DNA of 64,000 bases, taken from NCBI RefSeq assembly GCF_003693445.1, contig NZ_RFAR01000009.1, positions 1 to 64,000 of the forward strand, written 5' to 3'. This stretch comes from Aquitalea palustris (GTDB lineage: Bacteria; Pseudomonadota; Gammaproteobacteria; Burkholderiales; Chromobacteriaceae). Below are positions 44,026 to 56,368 of the stretch, one piece after another; position 1 is the first letter of the stretch; every line of letters begins with the position of its first letter. The position numbers were made by a program, and so were the translations under genes. Under the pieces are notes generated by a model, which was not told the origin of the DNA, made no database searches, and worked only from the letters and a program-made list of their open reading frames with translations.

Positions 44026-45144
44026 TCAGTCCTGGTGCTGGGCTGCTACCAACTGGTGGAAATGGGCAATGCCGTGCTCACTGATGCCGCTGCGCTGGCG
44101 GTCGGTCATGATGCGGCCCTGACCACGGTAGCCACGCGACTTCAGTCCGCGCTGCACGCTTTCCACCAGCCGCAAGTCCTCCGGCCGGAATACGGTGCGA
44201 TACCATTCCACCAGTGCCTGCTGCTCGGCCGTCAGTTCCTTGTTGCGGAAATAGACGTCGTAGTGCTGCAAGGTGGTTTCTGCATCCACCGGGTATTCGT
44301 AGATCACCGTCATGAAGTCGGCACCGGGCGGTACGTTGAACATGGTGCAAGGCCAGGCCCAGTAGCCACTGAAGCTGGGGTTCTCTACCGAGGGATCGAT
44401 CTTGAATGACTTTTCCGACGAACGCGCCAGACCGTACTGCACGGTCCAGTTGCCATGCAGGGTATGGGTGTATTTGTCTACTTGTACCGAGTCGGCAAAA
44501 CCCGGATGCGCCGGCGCACAGTGGTAGCACTCCATGTAGTTGTCGACGATGATTTTCCAGTTGGCCGGGGTAGAAGTGACAAAGCGTGCGGCCAGATGCA
44601 GCTGGTCGATCACCGGACAGGCCGTGCGCAAGCTCTCTTCCAGACCGGGCAGCTGCTCTTCCACCGGGCCTGCCTCCAGATTCATGTTGATAAACACGAA
44701 GCCGGCATACAGCTCGACCTTGAGCGGTGACAGCGTGGCCTTGCTGGCATCAAAATCGACCACGTTTTCACAATTGCGCGCATGACCAAGCTGCCCGTCC
44801 AGTTTGAAGGTCCAGGCGTGGTAGGGGCAGGTGATCACATTCTTGGCGCGCCCACTGCCTTGCAGCAGTTGGTGACCACGGTGGGGACAGACATTGTAGA
44901 AACCCCGTAGCACGCCATCCCGGCCACGCACCACGATGATGCTCTCGCCCGCCACATCCCGCGTGATGTAGTCGTTGGATTCGGCCAGTTCGCTGACATG
45001 TGCTACACAAATCCAGCTATGGGCAAAAATCTTCTCCTTCTCATACTGATAAACCCGCGCTGAGGTGTAGTACTCGGCTGGCAAGGTCCAGGCACGTTCA
45101 TGATCGGCACAGAAATCCGGGCTCAATCTGGTGTAATCATTCAT
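44026..45144 (-). CDS. cntA: Carnitine monooxygenase oxygenase subunit CntA
   Basis: A 372-residue Rieske oxygenase that splits carnitine into trimethylamine and malic semialdehyde. The Rieske ligands are at Cys86/His88 (CPHRGH) and Cys106/His109 (CPYHAW). The mononuclear site shows His208 and His213 in DNYMECYHCAPAHPGF, with the unusual bridging Glu205 that distinguishes CntA from related enzymes. The N-terminus and the end (RGYRGQGRIM, SGISEHGIAHFH) closely follow E. coli YeaW. GAGGAG precedes ATG 45144. Confidence 0.96.
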   Translation of the reverse strand: MNDYTRLSPDFCADHERAWTLPAEYYTSARVYQYEKEKIFAHSWICVAHVSELAESNDYITRDVAGESIIVVRGRDGVLRGFYNVCPHRGHQLLQGSGRAKNVITCPYHAWTFKLDGQLGHARNCENVVDFDASKATLSPLKVELYAGFVFINMNLEAGPVEEQLPGLEESLRTACPVIDQLHLAARFVTSTPANWKIIVDNYMECYHCAPAHPGFADSVQVDKYTHTLHGNWTVQYGLARSSEKSFKIDPSVENPSFSGYWAWPCTMFNVPPGADFMTVIYEYPVDAETTLQHYDVYFRNKELTAEQQALVEWYRTVFRPEDLRLVESVQRGLKSRGYRGQGRIMTDRQRSGISEHGIAHFHQLVAAQHQD

Positions 45145-45269
45145 GGGTGTTCTCCTCTGCTTGGGGGTCGTCACAGGGCGGTAAATGCCTGCCCTTTTCA
45201 TATCCGGTCATGCCTGACGAACAAGCATGGCAAGACCGGTGGGAAGATCGCGCCGCGGTGCCACCGCTG

Positions 45270-46223
45270 TCATGTCTGGCCGGCCAGCATGCGGCGCATG
45301 GCGGCGACCAGCGCGCGGTACATGCGGGCCGTCTCCATGCCCTGTGGCCAGAAACGCAGGCAGCCATGCAGCAAGCCGCGTCCGACATGACACTCGGCCG
45401 CAACACCATGCGCCTGCAGGCGCTGCACATAGCGCAGGCCATCGTCACGAAGTGGGTCGTACTCCGCCACTGCAACAAAGGACGGGGGTAATGCGGCCAG
45501 ATTGCTGGCCGCCAGTGGAGCCAGGCGCGGATCGGCATGCAGTGCCGGGTCCGGCGCGTATTGCTTCAGGTAATACGCCATGTCTGCACGGCTAAGCAGC
45601 GGTGCCATGGCATGCTCGATGGCCGATGGCAAGATTGCCGCTCCAGCCAAGGCGGGATAGAGCAGTGCCTGCCCGCGCAAGGGCGGGCCTGGCTTGCCGC
45701 GAGCTGCCAGGCAGAGTGCGGCAGCCAGATTGCCACCGGCACTGTCACCAGCCACCACCACTCGGGCTGCGTTGATACCCAGCGTCAGGCCATCCACGCG
45801 CAGCGTGTCCCACACCGCCATACAGTCCTCGAAAGCAGCAGGAAACACATGCTCCGGTGCCAGGCGGTAATCGACCACCAGCACTGCCGCAGCGCATTCC
45901 TGCGCCAGCGGTGCCGCAATAAAGGCATGGGAATCCAGCCCCCCCAGCATCCAGCCACCACCATGCAAATACAGCACACAGGGCCAACCGGCTGGCGGCA
46001 TGGCTGCTGCGGGGCGGTACAAGCGTAGCGGGATAAATCCTCCGGCCACCGGCAGTGCGTGGTCTTCCACCTGCAGCCCGTCCGGCAGCGCCGGGGTGAA
46101 GTAACGACAGAGGGCGTCGTAGGCGACCCGCATTTCGGACAGGCTGTCATCGGCGGGTTGAAACAGGGCGCACTGGTTGACAAAAGACTGCATTTCCGCA
46201 GAAAGCTGATAAGTACTCGCCAT
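45270..46223 (-). CDS. Alpha/beta hydrolase of the HSL family (possible acylcarnitine hydrolase)
   Basis: A 317-residue serine hydrolase. The HGGG oxyanion motif (VLYLHGGGWMLGG, about residues 83-95) and the nucleophile GDSAGG (VVAGDSAGGNLAAAL) define the hormone-sensitive lipase family. It lies 8 bp after the BCCT gene and 125 bp before cntA, so it could release carnitine from O-acylcarnitines, as short-chain acylcarnitine hydrolases do in pseudomonads. That role is an inference from position. Confidence 0.85.
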   Translation of the reverse strand: MASTYQLSAEMQSFVNQCALFQPADDSLSEMRVAYDALCRYFTPALPDGLQVEDHALPVAGGFIPLRLYRPAAAMPPAGWPCVLYLHGGGWMLGGLDSHAFIAAPLAQECAAAVLVVDYRLAPEHVFPAAFEDCMAVWDTLRVDGLTLGINAARVVVAGDSAGGNLAAALCLAARGKPGPPLRGQALLYPALAGAAILPSAIEHAMAPLLSRADMAYYLKQYAPDPALHADPRLAPLAASNLAALPPSFVAVAEYDPLRDDGLRYVQRLQAHGVAAECHVGRGLLHGCLRFWPQGMETARMYRALVAAMRRMLAGQT

Positions 46224-46231
46224 GGCCGCAC

Positions 46232-47806
46232 TCAGGAGCCGGACTGATGACTGGCCACTTCAGGGGGTGGCTGTTCGCCAATCTGATGCGCCGGAACATC
46301 GCCATAATCCTCACGCAGCCATTTGAGCAGGCCATACACCATGACCAGCGTAATCAGGGCGAAGGGGATGGCGGTCACGATCACGGTGGTCTTCATGGTA
46401 TTGAGTGGTGCCTTGGCAAAAATCATTGCCAGCGGGACCAGGGTCAGCATCACACACCAGAACAGACGGTCGATGGGGGATGGGTCCTCACCCTCTGCCA
46501 GATGACGGGTACAGGTAGCCGATACTGCATAACCCACGGCATCCATGTGGGCGGCCAGAAATATCGCCATCACCGCCAGAAAGAAAGCCATCACCCAACG
46601 CCCGGCAGGCAGCAAATCCAGCAACTGGCCAATCGCCACCTCACCGCCCTGTTCGCTCAACACTTGCGGCACATTGATCAGGCCATTGATGAAGCTGTGC
46701 ACGCTATAGCTTTCCAGTACGCCGTAAACGCACCAGATGCCGGCACACCCGCCCATCACCATGGCCAGTAACACTTCGCGAATGGTGCGGCCACGGGAAA
46801 CGCGGGTGACAAACAATGCCACTCCTGGCGCATAGGAAATCCACCACAACCAGTAAAACACCGTCCACTCGCGGGTGAACTTGCCATCGCCCATCGGATC
46901 GGTGAACAGACTCATGTCGACAAAGCTGCTCAGCATCAGTCCCAGGCTGGACAGGGTATTACTGGTAATGAACTGGGTGGGGCCCAGCAAATAGATGTAG
47001 CCAGCCAGCACCACCACCCCCCAGCACACCATCTGGCTCAGGCGCTTCATGCCGCCATCCATGCCCACCCAGGAAGACAGGGTAAACAGCACCGATACCG
47101 CCAGGATGATGATCAGCTGCGTGGTGAAACTGTCGGGAATCCCGGTCAGCATGGAGAGCAACCGGGCAAAGGTGATGGCGGTCAGCACCAGCGAGATGGT
47201 CAGTGCGCCGAACATGCACAGCATGAACAGCAGATCCACCAGTCGCCCCAAGGCTCCGTCAGGCTTGCGGCCGGTAATCGCGCCGATAATCGCCGCCAGA
47301 CTCAGCCCCTTGTTCTTGCGCACATGAAAGTGATAGCACATGGCTACCGCTCCCAGCGCATAGATGGCCCAGGCGCTCAGGCCGGAATGAAAGAAGGAGT
47401 AAGCCACACTGTATTTCAGTGCTTGCGGCGATGCCGCCGGCAAATTGAGGCCAGGCGTCTGGTAGTAATACGCCCAGTCCAGGAAGCCCCAATACAGCGT
47501 GGACGAGCCCAGCCCGGACATGATGAACATGAAAATCCATGTTGATGTCGAGTAATCCGGCCCGCCCTCCCCCAGCCGAATCTGACCGTACTTGCTCAGG
47601 CCCAGCCAGATGACAAACAGCACGGCAAAAAAGGCAAACAACAAAATGGGTGAGGCAAATACCGTGGTACACCAGTACATCAGCTGGTTGGCCACCGCAA
47701 CCGATTGATTTGGCATGGCAATCATGACAAACACCAGCGCAAATACAATCAACAGGCTGACCACTGCCAGCGGAATATCACGCCGGCCTTGCTTGGAGGT
47801 GTGCAT
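46232..47806 (-). CDS. BCCT-family transporter (probable carnitine importer)
   Basis: A 524-residue betaine/carnitine/choline transporter with 12 helices. Conserved blocks [59 protein letters not shown] and [14 protein letters not shown] match the family signature, including the aromatic substrate-box tryptophans. Location between D-malate dehydrogenase and the cntAB genes parallels YeaV in E. coli. AAGGAG lies 8 bases before the ATG. Transport of carnitine is inferred. Confidence 0.92.
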   Translation of the reverse strand: MHTSKQGRRDIPLAVVSLLIVFALVFVMIAMPNQSVAVANQLMYWCTTVFASPILLFAFFAVLFVIWLGLSKYGQIRLGEGGPDYSTSTWIFMFIMSGLGSSTLYWGFLDWAYYYQTPGLNLPAASPQALKYSVAYSFFHSGLSAWAIYALGAVAMCYHFHVRKNKGLSLAAIIGAITGRKPDGALGRLVDLLFMLCMFGALTISLVLTAITFARLLSMLTGIPDSFTTQLIIILAVSVLFTLSSWVGMDGGMKRLSQMVCWGVVVLAGYIYLLGPTQFITSNTLSSLGLMLSSFVDMSLFTDPMGDGKFTREWTVFYWLWWISYAPGVALFVTRVSRGRTIREVLLAMVMGGCAGIWCVYGVLESYSVHSFINGLINVPQVLSEQGGEVAIGQLLDLLPAGRWVMAFFLAVMAIFLAAHMDAVGYAVSATCTRHLAEGEDPSPIDRLFWCVMLTLVPLAMIFAKAPLNTMKTTVIVTAIPFALITLVMVYGLLKWLREDYGDVPAHQIGEQPPPEVASHQSGS

Positions 47807-47899
47807 GTTTTCTCCTTATATCCTTGGCCCAGCAGCTGCCGGGAAATAGGAGCTGGCATCGCCGCACCATAGCGGACGGGTCTGCCAGCAAGCTCTGGA

Positions 47900-49003
47900 T
47901 TAAGCCTCCACCACCAGCGGGGAGTGCATGACAACGTCCACAATGGCTTGACCCAGCTCGGTGGTGCTGGCCTTGCCGCCAAGATCAGCAGTCAGCGGCC
48001 CGCTCAGCAGCACCGATTCGATGGCCTGCATGATGGCGTCGTGCGCAGCGCGGCAAGGCCCCTGGCTATGGCCCAGAAAATCCAGCATCAGCGCACCGGA
48101 CCAGATCATGGCGATGGGATTGGCAATGTTCTTGCCGAAGATATCCGGGGCGGAACCGTGTACCGGTTCAAACAGGGAGGGAAAGCGACGCTCGGGGTTG
48201 AGATTGGCGGACGCGGCCAGGCCAATGGTGCCGGTGCAGGCCGGCCCCAGGTCGGACAGGATGTCGCCAAACAGATTGGATGCCACCACCACGTCGAAAC
48301 GGTCGGGCTGCAATACAAAACGCGCTGCCAGAATATCCACATGCTGCCGTTCCCATTGCACATCCGGGTAGTGCTGGGCCACCGCCGCCACCCGTTCATC
48401 CCAATAGGGCATGCTCACGGCGATGCCGTTGGATTTGGTAGCGGCCGTCAGCTTTTTGCGCGGCCGGCTTTGTGCCAGGGCAAAAGCGTGATGCAGGATG
48501 CGATCGACGCCATGGCGGGTAAATATCGATTGTTGCAACACCAGCTCGCGCTCTGTTCCTTCAAACATGCGGCCACCGACTGCGGAGTACTCGCCCTCGG
48601 TATTTTCCCTGACCACCAGGAAGTCGATATCACCCGGCTGGCGATTGGCCAGCGGACAGGGCACACCAGGCAGCAAACGCACCGGGCGCAGATTGACGTA
48701 TTGGTCGAACTGGCGGCGGAACTTCAGCAGCGAGCCCCACAGCGATACATGATCTGGCACCTGCTCCGGCATGCCGACCGCCCCGAAGTAAATGGCATCA
48801 AAGCCCTGCAGGGTGTCAAACCAGTCGTCAGGCATCATCTGCCCGTGTTGCAGGTAATAGTCGCAGCTAGCCCAGTCAAACCGGGTCACCGTCAACTCGA
48901 TAGCAAAGCGCCTGGCAGCGGCCTCCAGCACCCGCAAGCCTTCCGGTAGTACTTCCTGCCCGATGCCATCGCCCGCGATGGCGGCAATCCTGTAAGCCCG
49001 CAT
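47900..49003 (-). CDS. dmlA: D-malate / tartrate dehydrogenase (decarboxylating)
   Basis: A 367-residue isopropylmalate dehydrogenase-like NAD enzyme. It begins MRAYRIAAIAGDGIGQEVLP, shows LLKFRRQFDQYVNLRPVRL, VVRENTEGEYSAVGGR (substrate-binding Arg/Glu), and VVASNLFGDILSDLGPACTG with GLAASANLNPERRFPSLFEP as in YeaU/TTuC. It decarboxylates D-malate, the end product of CntA plus the aldehyde dehydrogenase, to pyruvate. AGGAGGG before ATG 49003 fixes the start. First gene of the operon, divergent from the LysR gene. Confidence 0.92.
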   Translation of the reverse strand: MRAYRIAAIAGDGIGQEVLPEGLRVLEAAARRFAIELTVTRFDWASCDYYLQHGQMMPDDWFDTLQGFDAIYFGAVGMPEQVPDHVSLWGSLLKFRRQFDQYVNLRPVRLLPGVPCPLANRQPGDIDFLVVRENTEGEYSAVGGRMFEGTERELVLQQSIFTRHGVDRILHHAFALAQSRPRKKLTAATKSNGIAVSMPYWDERVAAVAQHYPDVQWERQHVDILAARFVLQPDRFDVVVASNLFGDILSDLGPACTGTIGLAASANLNPERRFPSLFEPVHGSAPDIFGKNIANPIAMIWSGALMLDFLGHSQGPCRAAHDAIMQAIESVLLSGPLTADLGGKASTTELGQAIVDVVMHSPLVVEA

Positions 49004-49113
49004 CCTGCCCTCCTCTGTTCTTTCGACATAATGACCTTGTACTTCGAGGCCTAGCATGGCGGAAAACAAAGCCCAGATAATGGGCAGATCCGTGCATACA
49101 GAAAACACGAAAC

Positions 49114-50019
49114 ATGAAGGATCTACTGCAGCTAGAGGATTTGCGGGTATTTTGCCTGGTCGTGCGCAAGGGAGGATTTGCTGCGGCCGCCGAAGCCATG
49201 GCTGCCTCGCCAGCCTATGTCAGCAAGCGTATTCGGGTGCTGGAGCAATGCCTGGGTTGTCGCCTGCTGGACCGCACCACCCGGCGCATTGCCATGACCG
49301 AGCGTGGGGAGCGCATCCACGACTGGGCAGGAAAAATACTGCAGGACGTAGAACAGATGAGCGTGGAGATCGGTACCGCACGAGAGCAAGCACGCGGCAT
49401 CATCCGCATCAGCAGCAGCTTTGGTTTTGGCAGGGTGCACCTGGCACCGGCACTGGGCGAACTGGCAAGGCATTACCCGGAGCTGAGCATCCGCTTCGAG
49501 GTAGCCGACTGCCTGATCGACCTGGCCCAGGAGGGAATCGACCTGGACATCCGGGTGGGAAATGAAATTGCCCCACAGCTATTGGCGCGCAAGCTGGCGG
49601 ATAACCGGCGCATCTTGTGCGCGGCACCCGCCTATGTGGCAGGGCATGGCTCCCCAGCCACGCTCAATGCACTGAGCCAGCACAATTGCTTGGTCATCAA
49701 GGAAAGGGATCACCCCTTCGGGGTGTGGCGGCTGACCGGCCCACAGGGGGAATGCAGCATCCGGGTGCAGGGTGCACTGGCGGCCAACCATGGCGAGGTA
49801 GTACACCAATGGGCCTTGCAGGGCCATGGCATCATGTTGCGCTCATTGTGGGATGTAGCACGCGAACTGGAAGAAGGAGAACTGGTACAGGTACTGCCAG
49901 ACTATTACCTGCAGGCCGATATCTGGGCGGTATATCCGGAAAAGCTGGCCAGTTCGGCCAAGCTGCGTGTCTGTGTCGAATTCATCCAGCAGTATTTCCG
50001 GCGTGGCGGGCTGGCGTGA
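49114..50019 (+). CDS. LysR-family regulator of the carnitine/D-malate cluster (DmlR-like)
   Basis: A 301-residue LysR-type regulator with HTH at about residues 12-62 (CLVVRKGGFAAAAEAMAAS, then AYVSKRIRVLEQCLGCRLL). The sequence KDLLQLEDLRVFCLVVRK resembles E. coli DmlR (YeaT), the activator of dmlA. It is divergent from dmlA with a 110-bp gap. The likely inducer is D-malate or carnitine; this is inferred. No clear ribosome-binding site is visible before the ATG. Confidence 0.88.
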   Translation: MKDLLQLEDLRVFCLVVRKGGFAAAAEAMAASPAYVSKRIRVLEQCLGCRLLDRTTRRIAMTERGERIHDWAGKILQDVEQMSVEIGTAREQARGIIRISSSFGFGRVHLAPALGELARHYPELSIRFEVADCLIDLAQEGIDLDIRVGNEIAPQLLARKLADNRRILCAAPAYVAGHGSPATLNALSQHNCLVIKERDHPFGVWRLTGPQGECSIRVQGALAANHGEVVHQWALQGHGIMLRSLWDVARELEEGELVQVLPDYYLQADIWAVYPEKLASSAKLRVCVEFIQQYFRRGGLA

Positions 50020-50057
50020 TGCTCGCCAGCACCTCCATCACACAGCATGAAACATGC

Positions 50058-50273
50058 TTATTTTGGTTTGCGCAGACTGGCCGGGGCATGGCCAGCCGGA
50101 CTGTCAGGCCCGTCCTGGTCGTCATCGTCATCCGCCGCATAGGGCTGCGGCTTGACGCCGGGCAGGTCGACCGGCGGCGGAGCCTTGGACAGTCTGGCCA
50201 GCGAACCGATGGTAGACATCACCAGCGCCACGATGACAAACAGCCAGAACCAGGTTGAGTGCAGAAAATCCAT
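50058..50273 (-). CDS. Small single-pass membrane protein, unknown function
   Basis: A 71-residue protein with one N-terminal helix (TWFWLFVIVALVMSTIGSLAR) and a cytosolic tail rich in proline and aspartate (DDDDDQDGPDSP), ending in a short basic stretch. AAGGAG before the ATG supports translation. It lies downstream of hemB on the same strand (61 bp) and may be co-transcribed. I do not recognise a family. Confidence 0.65.
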   Translation of the reverse strand: MDFLHSTWFWLFVIVALVMSTIGSLARLSKAPPPVDLPGVKPQPYAADDDDDQDGPDSPAGHAPASLRKPK

Positions 50274-50334
50274 GGCCTACTCCTTTTTCAGCACAGAGCG
50301 CCGCCCGGGCAAACAGGCGGCGTAGTGCGAGTGA

Positions 50335-51937
<1,603 letters not shown>

Positions 51938-53023
51938 ATGAAAAAACTCGTACTCGTTGCTGCCATCGCAGCCGCCATGCCGGTACTGGCCCAGGCCGAC
52001 GTGACCATCTACGGCTCCGTGCGCGCCGGTATCGACAGCCTGAAATACAATGGCCAGACCACCACCGGTGTCGATGACTACAACAGCCGCATCGGTTTCA
52101 AGGGTAGTGAAGATCTGGGCAACGGCCTGAAGGCGGTATGGCAAGTGGAAAACGGCTTTGCGGTTGATGGCGTGGCCAGCAAGTCTGGCTCCGGCACCGG
52201 CACCCTGGCCAACCGTACCAGCTTTGTCGGCCTGGAAGGCAGCTTTGGTAAAGTGACCCTGGGCAATCAGCTGGACATCTTCAGCGAAACCGAAGCCACC
52301 GATAATCTGTATGGCCCGCGTCGCGATTCGATGGGCATCCCCTTCCCGCTGTATGAAGGTACTGACGTGTTTGGTACTTACGGCGACGGCTTCACCAAGA
52401 ACGGCATCCGCTATGACAGCCCGGACCTGAACGGCTTTACCGCCATTGTTGAATATGGCGCTGGCGAAGGCCATTCCACCACCACCGGCAAACAGACAGG
52501 CAACAACTTCGGCGCACGTCTGGCTTATACCAATTCCGGTTTCTTCGGTGCCTACGCCAACATGACCCAGCTGAACGTGCTGGGTTCGGACAAGAACAGC
52601 TCGGTTCATCGCGTTGAATTCGGCTACGACGCCAACAACCTCTACCTGGCTGCCACCGTACAAAAGGCAACCCTGTATGGCGATGCATCGACTGCCGTCA
52701 CCAACTACGCCAGCTTCGGCATCGCCGATACCGGCCTGAACAAGCTGACCAGCCACTCCTGGGCCATCAATGCGGCCTACACCATCGGCGCCTTCAAGCC
52801 GTCTTTTGTGTACTCCAAGCGTAGCGGCGTGAAAGTGGACGGCCAATCGCAAGACTGGGGTGCCAGCCAGTGGGCAGCCGCCGTCGACTACAGCCTGAGC
52901 AAGCGCACCATGGTGCAAGCCGGCTACGGTCAAGTGAAAGAAAACGATGGTGCGGCCTCCGCACTGGGCATGAGCGATGCCAAGACCACCCTCACCTGGC
53001 TGATGCTGAAGCACAACTTCTAA
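51938..53023 (+). CDS. Gram-negative trimeric porin (betaproteobacterial type)
   Basis: A 361-residue outer-membrane channel. A 20-residue signal peptide (MKKLVLVAAIAAAMPVLAQA) is followed by DVTIYGSVRAGID, the typical start of betaproteobacterial general porins, then SRIGFKGSEDLGNGLKAVWQVE and a C-terminal strand ending in phenylalanine (TWLMLKHNF) required for insertion by the BAM complex. AGAGGA precedes the ATG. It has its own terminator, so it is monocistronic. Confidence 0.94.
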   Translation: MKKLVLVAAIAAAMPVLAQADVTIYGSVRAGIDSLKYNGQTTTGVDDYNSRIGFKGSEDLGNGLKAVWQVENGFAVDGVASKSGSGTGTLANRTSFVGLEGSFGKVTLGNQLDIFSETEATDNLYGPRRDSMGIPFPLYEGTDVFGTYGDGFTKNGIRYDSPDLNGFTAIVEYGAGEGHSTTTGKQTGNNFGARLAYTNSGFFGAYANMTQLNVLGSDKNSSVHRVEFGYDANNLYLAATVQKATLYGDASTAVTNYASFGIADTGLNKLTSHSWAINAAYTIGAFKPSFVYSKRSGVKVDGQSQDWGASQWAAAVDYSLSKRTMVQAGYGQVKENDGAASALGMSDAKTTLTWLMLKHNF

Positions 53024-53062
53024 GCTGTGCTGTCTGGCTGGTTCCTTTGAAGAAAGTCATTT

Positions 53063-53090
53063 GCCACCGCCTTGCCGCGGTGGCTTTTTT
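53063..53090 (+). terminator. Terminator of the porin gene
   Basis: Perfect stem GCCACCGC / GCGGTGGC with loop CTTGCC and six T, 39 bp after the porin stop. Confidence 0.93.
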
Positions 53091-53123
53091 CATTCTGCCG
53101 CCCTCAACACGCCAGAAAAACAA

Positions 53124-53145
53124 AACCCCCGGAAAACCGGGGGTT
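53124..53145 (-). terminator. Terminator of the dnaKJ region (minus strand)
   Basis: Perfect stem AACCCCCGG / CCGGGGGTT around AAAA. On the minus strand it is followed by TTTTGTTTTT, 43 bp after the dnaJ stop; on the plus strand only TTGTT follows. Confidence 0.85.
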
Positions 53146-53188
53146 GTTCAACAGTGCCTGCACGCAGGCGCAAACGCTGTCTGGCGGC

Positions 53189-54319
53189 TTATTCGAAGAA
53201 ATCGCGCAGCTTGTCCATAAAGGACTTGGAACGCGGATTATGCATGGCAACGTCGCCCTGGCTGATGGCTTCGAACTCACGCAGCAGTTCGCGCTGGCGC
53301 TCGGTCAGCTTGACCGGCGTTTCCACCACCACATGGCAATGCAGATCGCCATAGTCGGTGCCGCGTACCGCCTTGACGCCCTTGCCACGCAGACGGTATA
53401 CCCGGCCACTTTGCGTTTCGGCAGCGATCTTCACCTTGGCCATGCCATCCAGCGTGGGGATCTCCACCTCGCCGCCCAGCGCTGCCGTGGCAAAGGAAAT
53501 CGGCATTTCGCAATGCAGGTCCATGCCGTCACGCTGGAATACCGCGTGCTGCTTGATATGGGTAACCACATACAAATCGCCGGCCGGGCCGCCATTCTGC
53601 CCCGGCTCGCCTTCACCGGACAGGCGGATGCGGTCGCCCTCATCCACCCCGGCCGGAATCTTCACGTTCAGGGTCTTGTTGGTCTTCTTCTGACCTGCAC
53701 CATGGCAGCTGGTGCAAGGATCGCTGATCTGCTTGCCGGTGCCGTGGCAGGTCGGGCAGGTCTGCTGGATGGAGAAGAAGCCCTGACTCATCCGTACCTG
53801 ACCATGACCACCGCAGGTGGAGCAGGTCTTGGGCTGCGTACCCGGCTTGGCACCGGTGCCGTGGCAGACATCGCAATCCTCATGCGAGGGAATGCGGATC
53901 TGCTTTTCGCAGCCACGTGCCGCTTCTTCCAGTGAAATATCCAGGTTGTAGCGCAGGTCGGCACCGCGATAGACATTGGAACGACCACCACCGCCAGCAC
54001 CACCACGGCCACCGCCGAAGATGTCGCTGAAGATGTCGGCGAAATCGCCAAAGCCACCAAACCCGGCACCACCGCCGCCACCACCGGCTTGCGGGTCTAC
54101 CCCGGCATGGCCGAACTGGTCGTAGGCACTGCGCTTCTGGCTGTCAGAGAGGATTTCATAGGCCTCTTTGACTTCCTTGAATTTTTCTTCGGCTTCCTTG
54201 CTGTCCGGATTGCGGTCCGGGTGATATTTCATCGCCAGCTTGCGGTATGCCTTTTTGATGTCGTCCTCGGAAGCATCACGATTGATGCCGAGCACATCAT
54301 AAAAATCTCTTTTGGACAT
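53189..54319 (-). CDS. dnaJ: Chaperone DnaJ (Hsp40)
   Basis: A 376-residue type I J-protein. The J domain ([23 protein letters not shown] at [10 protein letters not shown]), a Gly/Phe-rich linker with many Gly (about 75-110), four CXXCXGXG zinc motifs ([32 protein letters not shown]) and the C-terminal substrate domain are all present. It stimulates DnaK ATPase. It lies 129 bp after dnaK. Confidence 0.98.
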   Translation of the reverse strand: MSKRDFYDVLGINRDASEDDIKKAYRKLAMKYHPDRNPDSKEAEEKFKEVKEAYEILSDSQKRSAYDQFGHAGVDPQAGGGGGGAGFGGFGDFADIFSDIFGGGRGGAGGGGRSNVYRGADLRYNLDISLEEAARGCEKQIRIPSHEDCDVCHGTGAKPGTQPKTCSTCGGHGQVRMSQGFFSIQQTCPTCHGTGKQISDPCTSCHGAGQKKTNKTLNVKIPAGVDEGDRIRLSGEGEPGQNGGPAGDLYVVTHIKQHAVFQRDGMDLHCEMPISFATAALGGEVEIPTLDGMAKVKIAAETQSGRVYRLRGKGVKAVRGTDYGDLHCHVVVETPVKLTERQRELLREFEAISQGDVAMHNPRSKSFMDKLRDFFE

Positions 54320-54382
54320 GGTGTTTCACTCTCTGGCCGCGACCAGCCGGTCCGGCAGGCAATGATCTTCTTGATACGGCAA

Positions 54383-54426
54383 AGGCACAGAGGCCGGTGG
54401 AGAGCCCTCCGCCATTCCCTGTGCCT
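54383..54426 (-). other. Inverted repeat between dnaK and dnaJ
   Basis: AGGCACAG at 54383-54390 and CTGTGCCT at 54419-54426 are perfect inverted arms 28 bases apart, in the 129-bp gap. No T-tract follows directly. It may reduce dnaJ expression relative to dnaK, or mark an RNA processing site. Confidence 0.4.
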
Positions 54427-54448
54427 CGTTCAGTCAGCAAGCGGATGC

Positions 54449-56368
54449 TTACTTCTTGTCTTTCACTTCTTCGAACTCGGCATCCACCACATCGCCTTCG
54501 TCCTTGGCCTTGCCAGCATCGGCAGCGCCCTGGCCGGCTTCAGCCTGCTGTGCCTGGGCATACATGATTTCGCCCAGCTTCTGGCTGGCCTTGGCCAGTT
54601 CTTCGGTCTTGGCTTCGATGACAGCCTTGTCTTCGCTCTTCACCACTTCTTCAGCGGCCTTGACGGCGTCTTCGATCTTGGCCTTTTCAGCAGCGTCGAT
54701 CTTGTCGCCGTGTTCCGCCAGCGACTTCTTCACACTGTGGATCAGGCCTTCTGCCTGGTTACGGGCAGTCACCAGCTCGTGCAGCTTCTTGTCTTCCTCG
54801 GCATTGGCTTCGGCATCCTTCACCATGCGCTGGATTTCATCTTCCGACAGACCAGAAGACGCCTGGATGGTGATGTTGGCCTGCTTGCCGCTAGCCTTGT
54901 CCTTGGCGGACACATGCAGGATACCGTTGGCATCGATGTTGAATTCCACTTCGATTTGCGGAATGCCACGCGGTGCCGGCGGGATATCGCCCAGGTTGAA
55001 CTGGCCCAGGCTCTTGTTGGCGGCTGCCTTTTCACGTTCGCCTTGCAGCACGTGGATGGTTACCGCAGTCTGGTTGTCATCTGCCGTCGAGAAGGTTTGC
55101 GAAGCCTTGGTCGGGATGGTGGTGTTCTTCTGGATCAGCTTGGTCATCACGCCGCCCAGGGTTTCGATACCCAGCGACAGCGGGGTCACGTCCAGCAGCA
55201 GCACGTCCTTGCGATCACCGGACAGTACCGAGCCCTGAATTGCAGCACCAACGGCCACGGCTTCGTCCGGGTTCACGTCCTTGCGCGGTTCCTTGCCAAA
55301 GAATTCCTTCACCGCTTCCTGCACCTTGGGCATGCGGGACTGACCGCCAACCAGGATCACGTCAGTGATGTCGGACAGCGATACACCGGCGTCCTTCAGG
55401 GCCACGCGGCACGGTTCGATGGAGCGGGTGATCAGGTCGTCTACCAGGCTTTCGAACTTGGCGCGGGTAATCTTCATGGCCAGGTGCTTCGGACCGGTGG
55501 CATCCATGGTGATGTACGGCAGGTTCACTTCGGTCTGGGTGGCGCTGGACAGCTCGATCTTGGCCTTTTCAGCAGCTTCCTTCAGACGTTGCAGGGCCAT
55601 TACGTCGTTCTTCAGGTTCACGCCCTGTTCGCGCTGGAACTCGGTCACGATGTAATCGATGATGCGCTGGTCGAAGTCTTCACCGCCCAGGAAGGTGTCA
55701 CCGTTGGTGGACAGCACTTCGAACTGGTGCTCGCCGTCAACGTCGGCGATTTCAATGATGGACACGTCGAAAGTACCACCGCCCAGATCGTATACGGCAA
55801 TCTTGCGGTCGCCTTCCTGCTTGGCCAGGCCAAACGCCAGGGCGGCAGCAGTCGGTTCATTGATGATGCGCTTCACTTCCAGACCAGCAATACGGCCGGC
55901 ATCCTTGGTAGCCTGACGCTGGCTGTCGTTGAAGTAGGCCGGTACGGTAATCACGGCTTCGGTGACTTCTTCGCCCAGGTAGTCTTCGGCAGCCTTTTTC
56001 ATCTTGCGCAGTACTTCTGCGGAGATTTGCGGCGGAGCCAGTTCCTGATCGCGTACCTTGACCCAGGCGTCGCCATTGGGCGCCTTCATGATCTGGAAAG
56101 GCATCAGGTCGATGTCTTTTTGTACTTCCTTGTCTTCGAAGCGGCGGCCGATCAGGCGCTTGGCTGCGTAGAGGGTGTTTTTCGGGTTGGTCACAGCCTG
56201 ACGCTTGGCCGGTGCGCCAACCAGGATTTCGCCGTCTTCCATATAAGCAATGATGGACGGGGTGGTGCGTGCGCCTTCGGCGTTTTCAATCACCTTGGGG
56301 TTACCGCCCTCAACGACTGCTACGCAGGAGTTGGTGGTGCCCAGGTCGATACCAATGATTTTGCCCAT
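54449..56368 (-). CDS. dnaK: Chaperone DnaK (Hsp70)
   Basis: A 639-residue ATP-dependent chaperone. The nucleotide domain has [35 protein letters not shown] and [11 protein letters not shown]; the peptide-binding domain contains [20 protein letters not shown] and the end is EFEEVKDKK, the EEVxDKK tail of bacterial DnaK. Possible own heat-shock promoter: CTTGAA at 56463-56468 on the minus strand, with a poor -10. It lies downstream of grpE. Confidence 0.98.
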   Translation of the reverse strand: MGKIIGIDLGTTNSCVAVVEGGNPKVIENAEGARTTPSIIAYMEDGEILVGAPAKRQAVTNPKNTLYAAKRLIGRRFEDKEVQKDIDLMPFQIMKAPNGDAWVKVRDQELAPPQISAEVLRKMKKAAEDYLGEEVTEAVITVPAYFNDSQRQATKDAGRIAGLEVKRIINEPTAAALAFGLAKQEGDRKIAVYDLGGGTFDVSIIEIADVDGEHQFEVLSTNGDTFLGGEDFDQRIIDYIVTEFQREQGVNLKNDVMALQRLKEAAEKAKIELSSATQTEVNLPYITMDATGPKHLAMKITRAKFESLVDDLITRSIEPCRVALKDAGVSLSDITDVILVGGQSRMPKVQEAVKEFFGKEPRKDVNPDEAVAVGAAIQGSVLSGDRKDVLLLDVTPLSLGIETLGGVMTKLIQKNTTIPTKASQTFSTADDNQTAVTIHVLQGEREKAAANKSLGQFNLGDIPPAPRGIPQIEVEFNIDANGILHVSAKDKASGKQANITIQASSGLSEDEIQRMVKDAEANAEEDKKLHELVTARNQAEGLIHSVKKSLAEHGDKIDAAEKAKIEDAVKAAEEVVKSEDKAVIEAKTEELAKASQKLGEIMYAQAQQAEAGQGAADAGKAKDEGDVVDAEFEEVKDKK

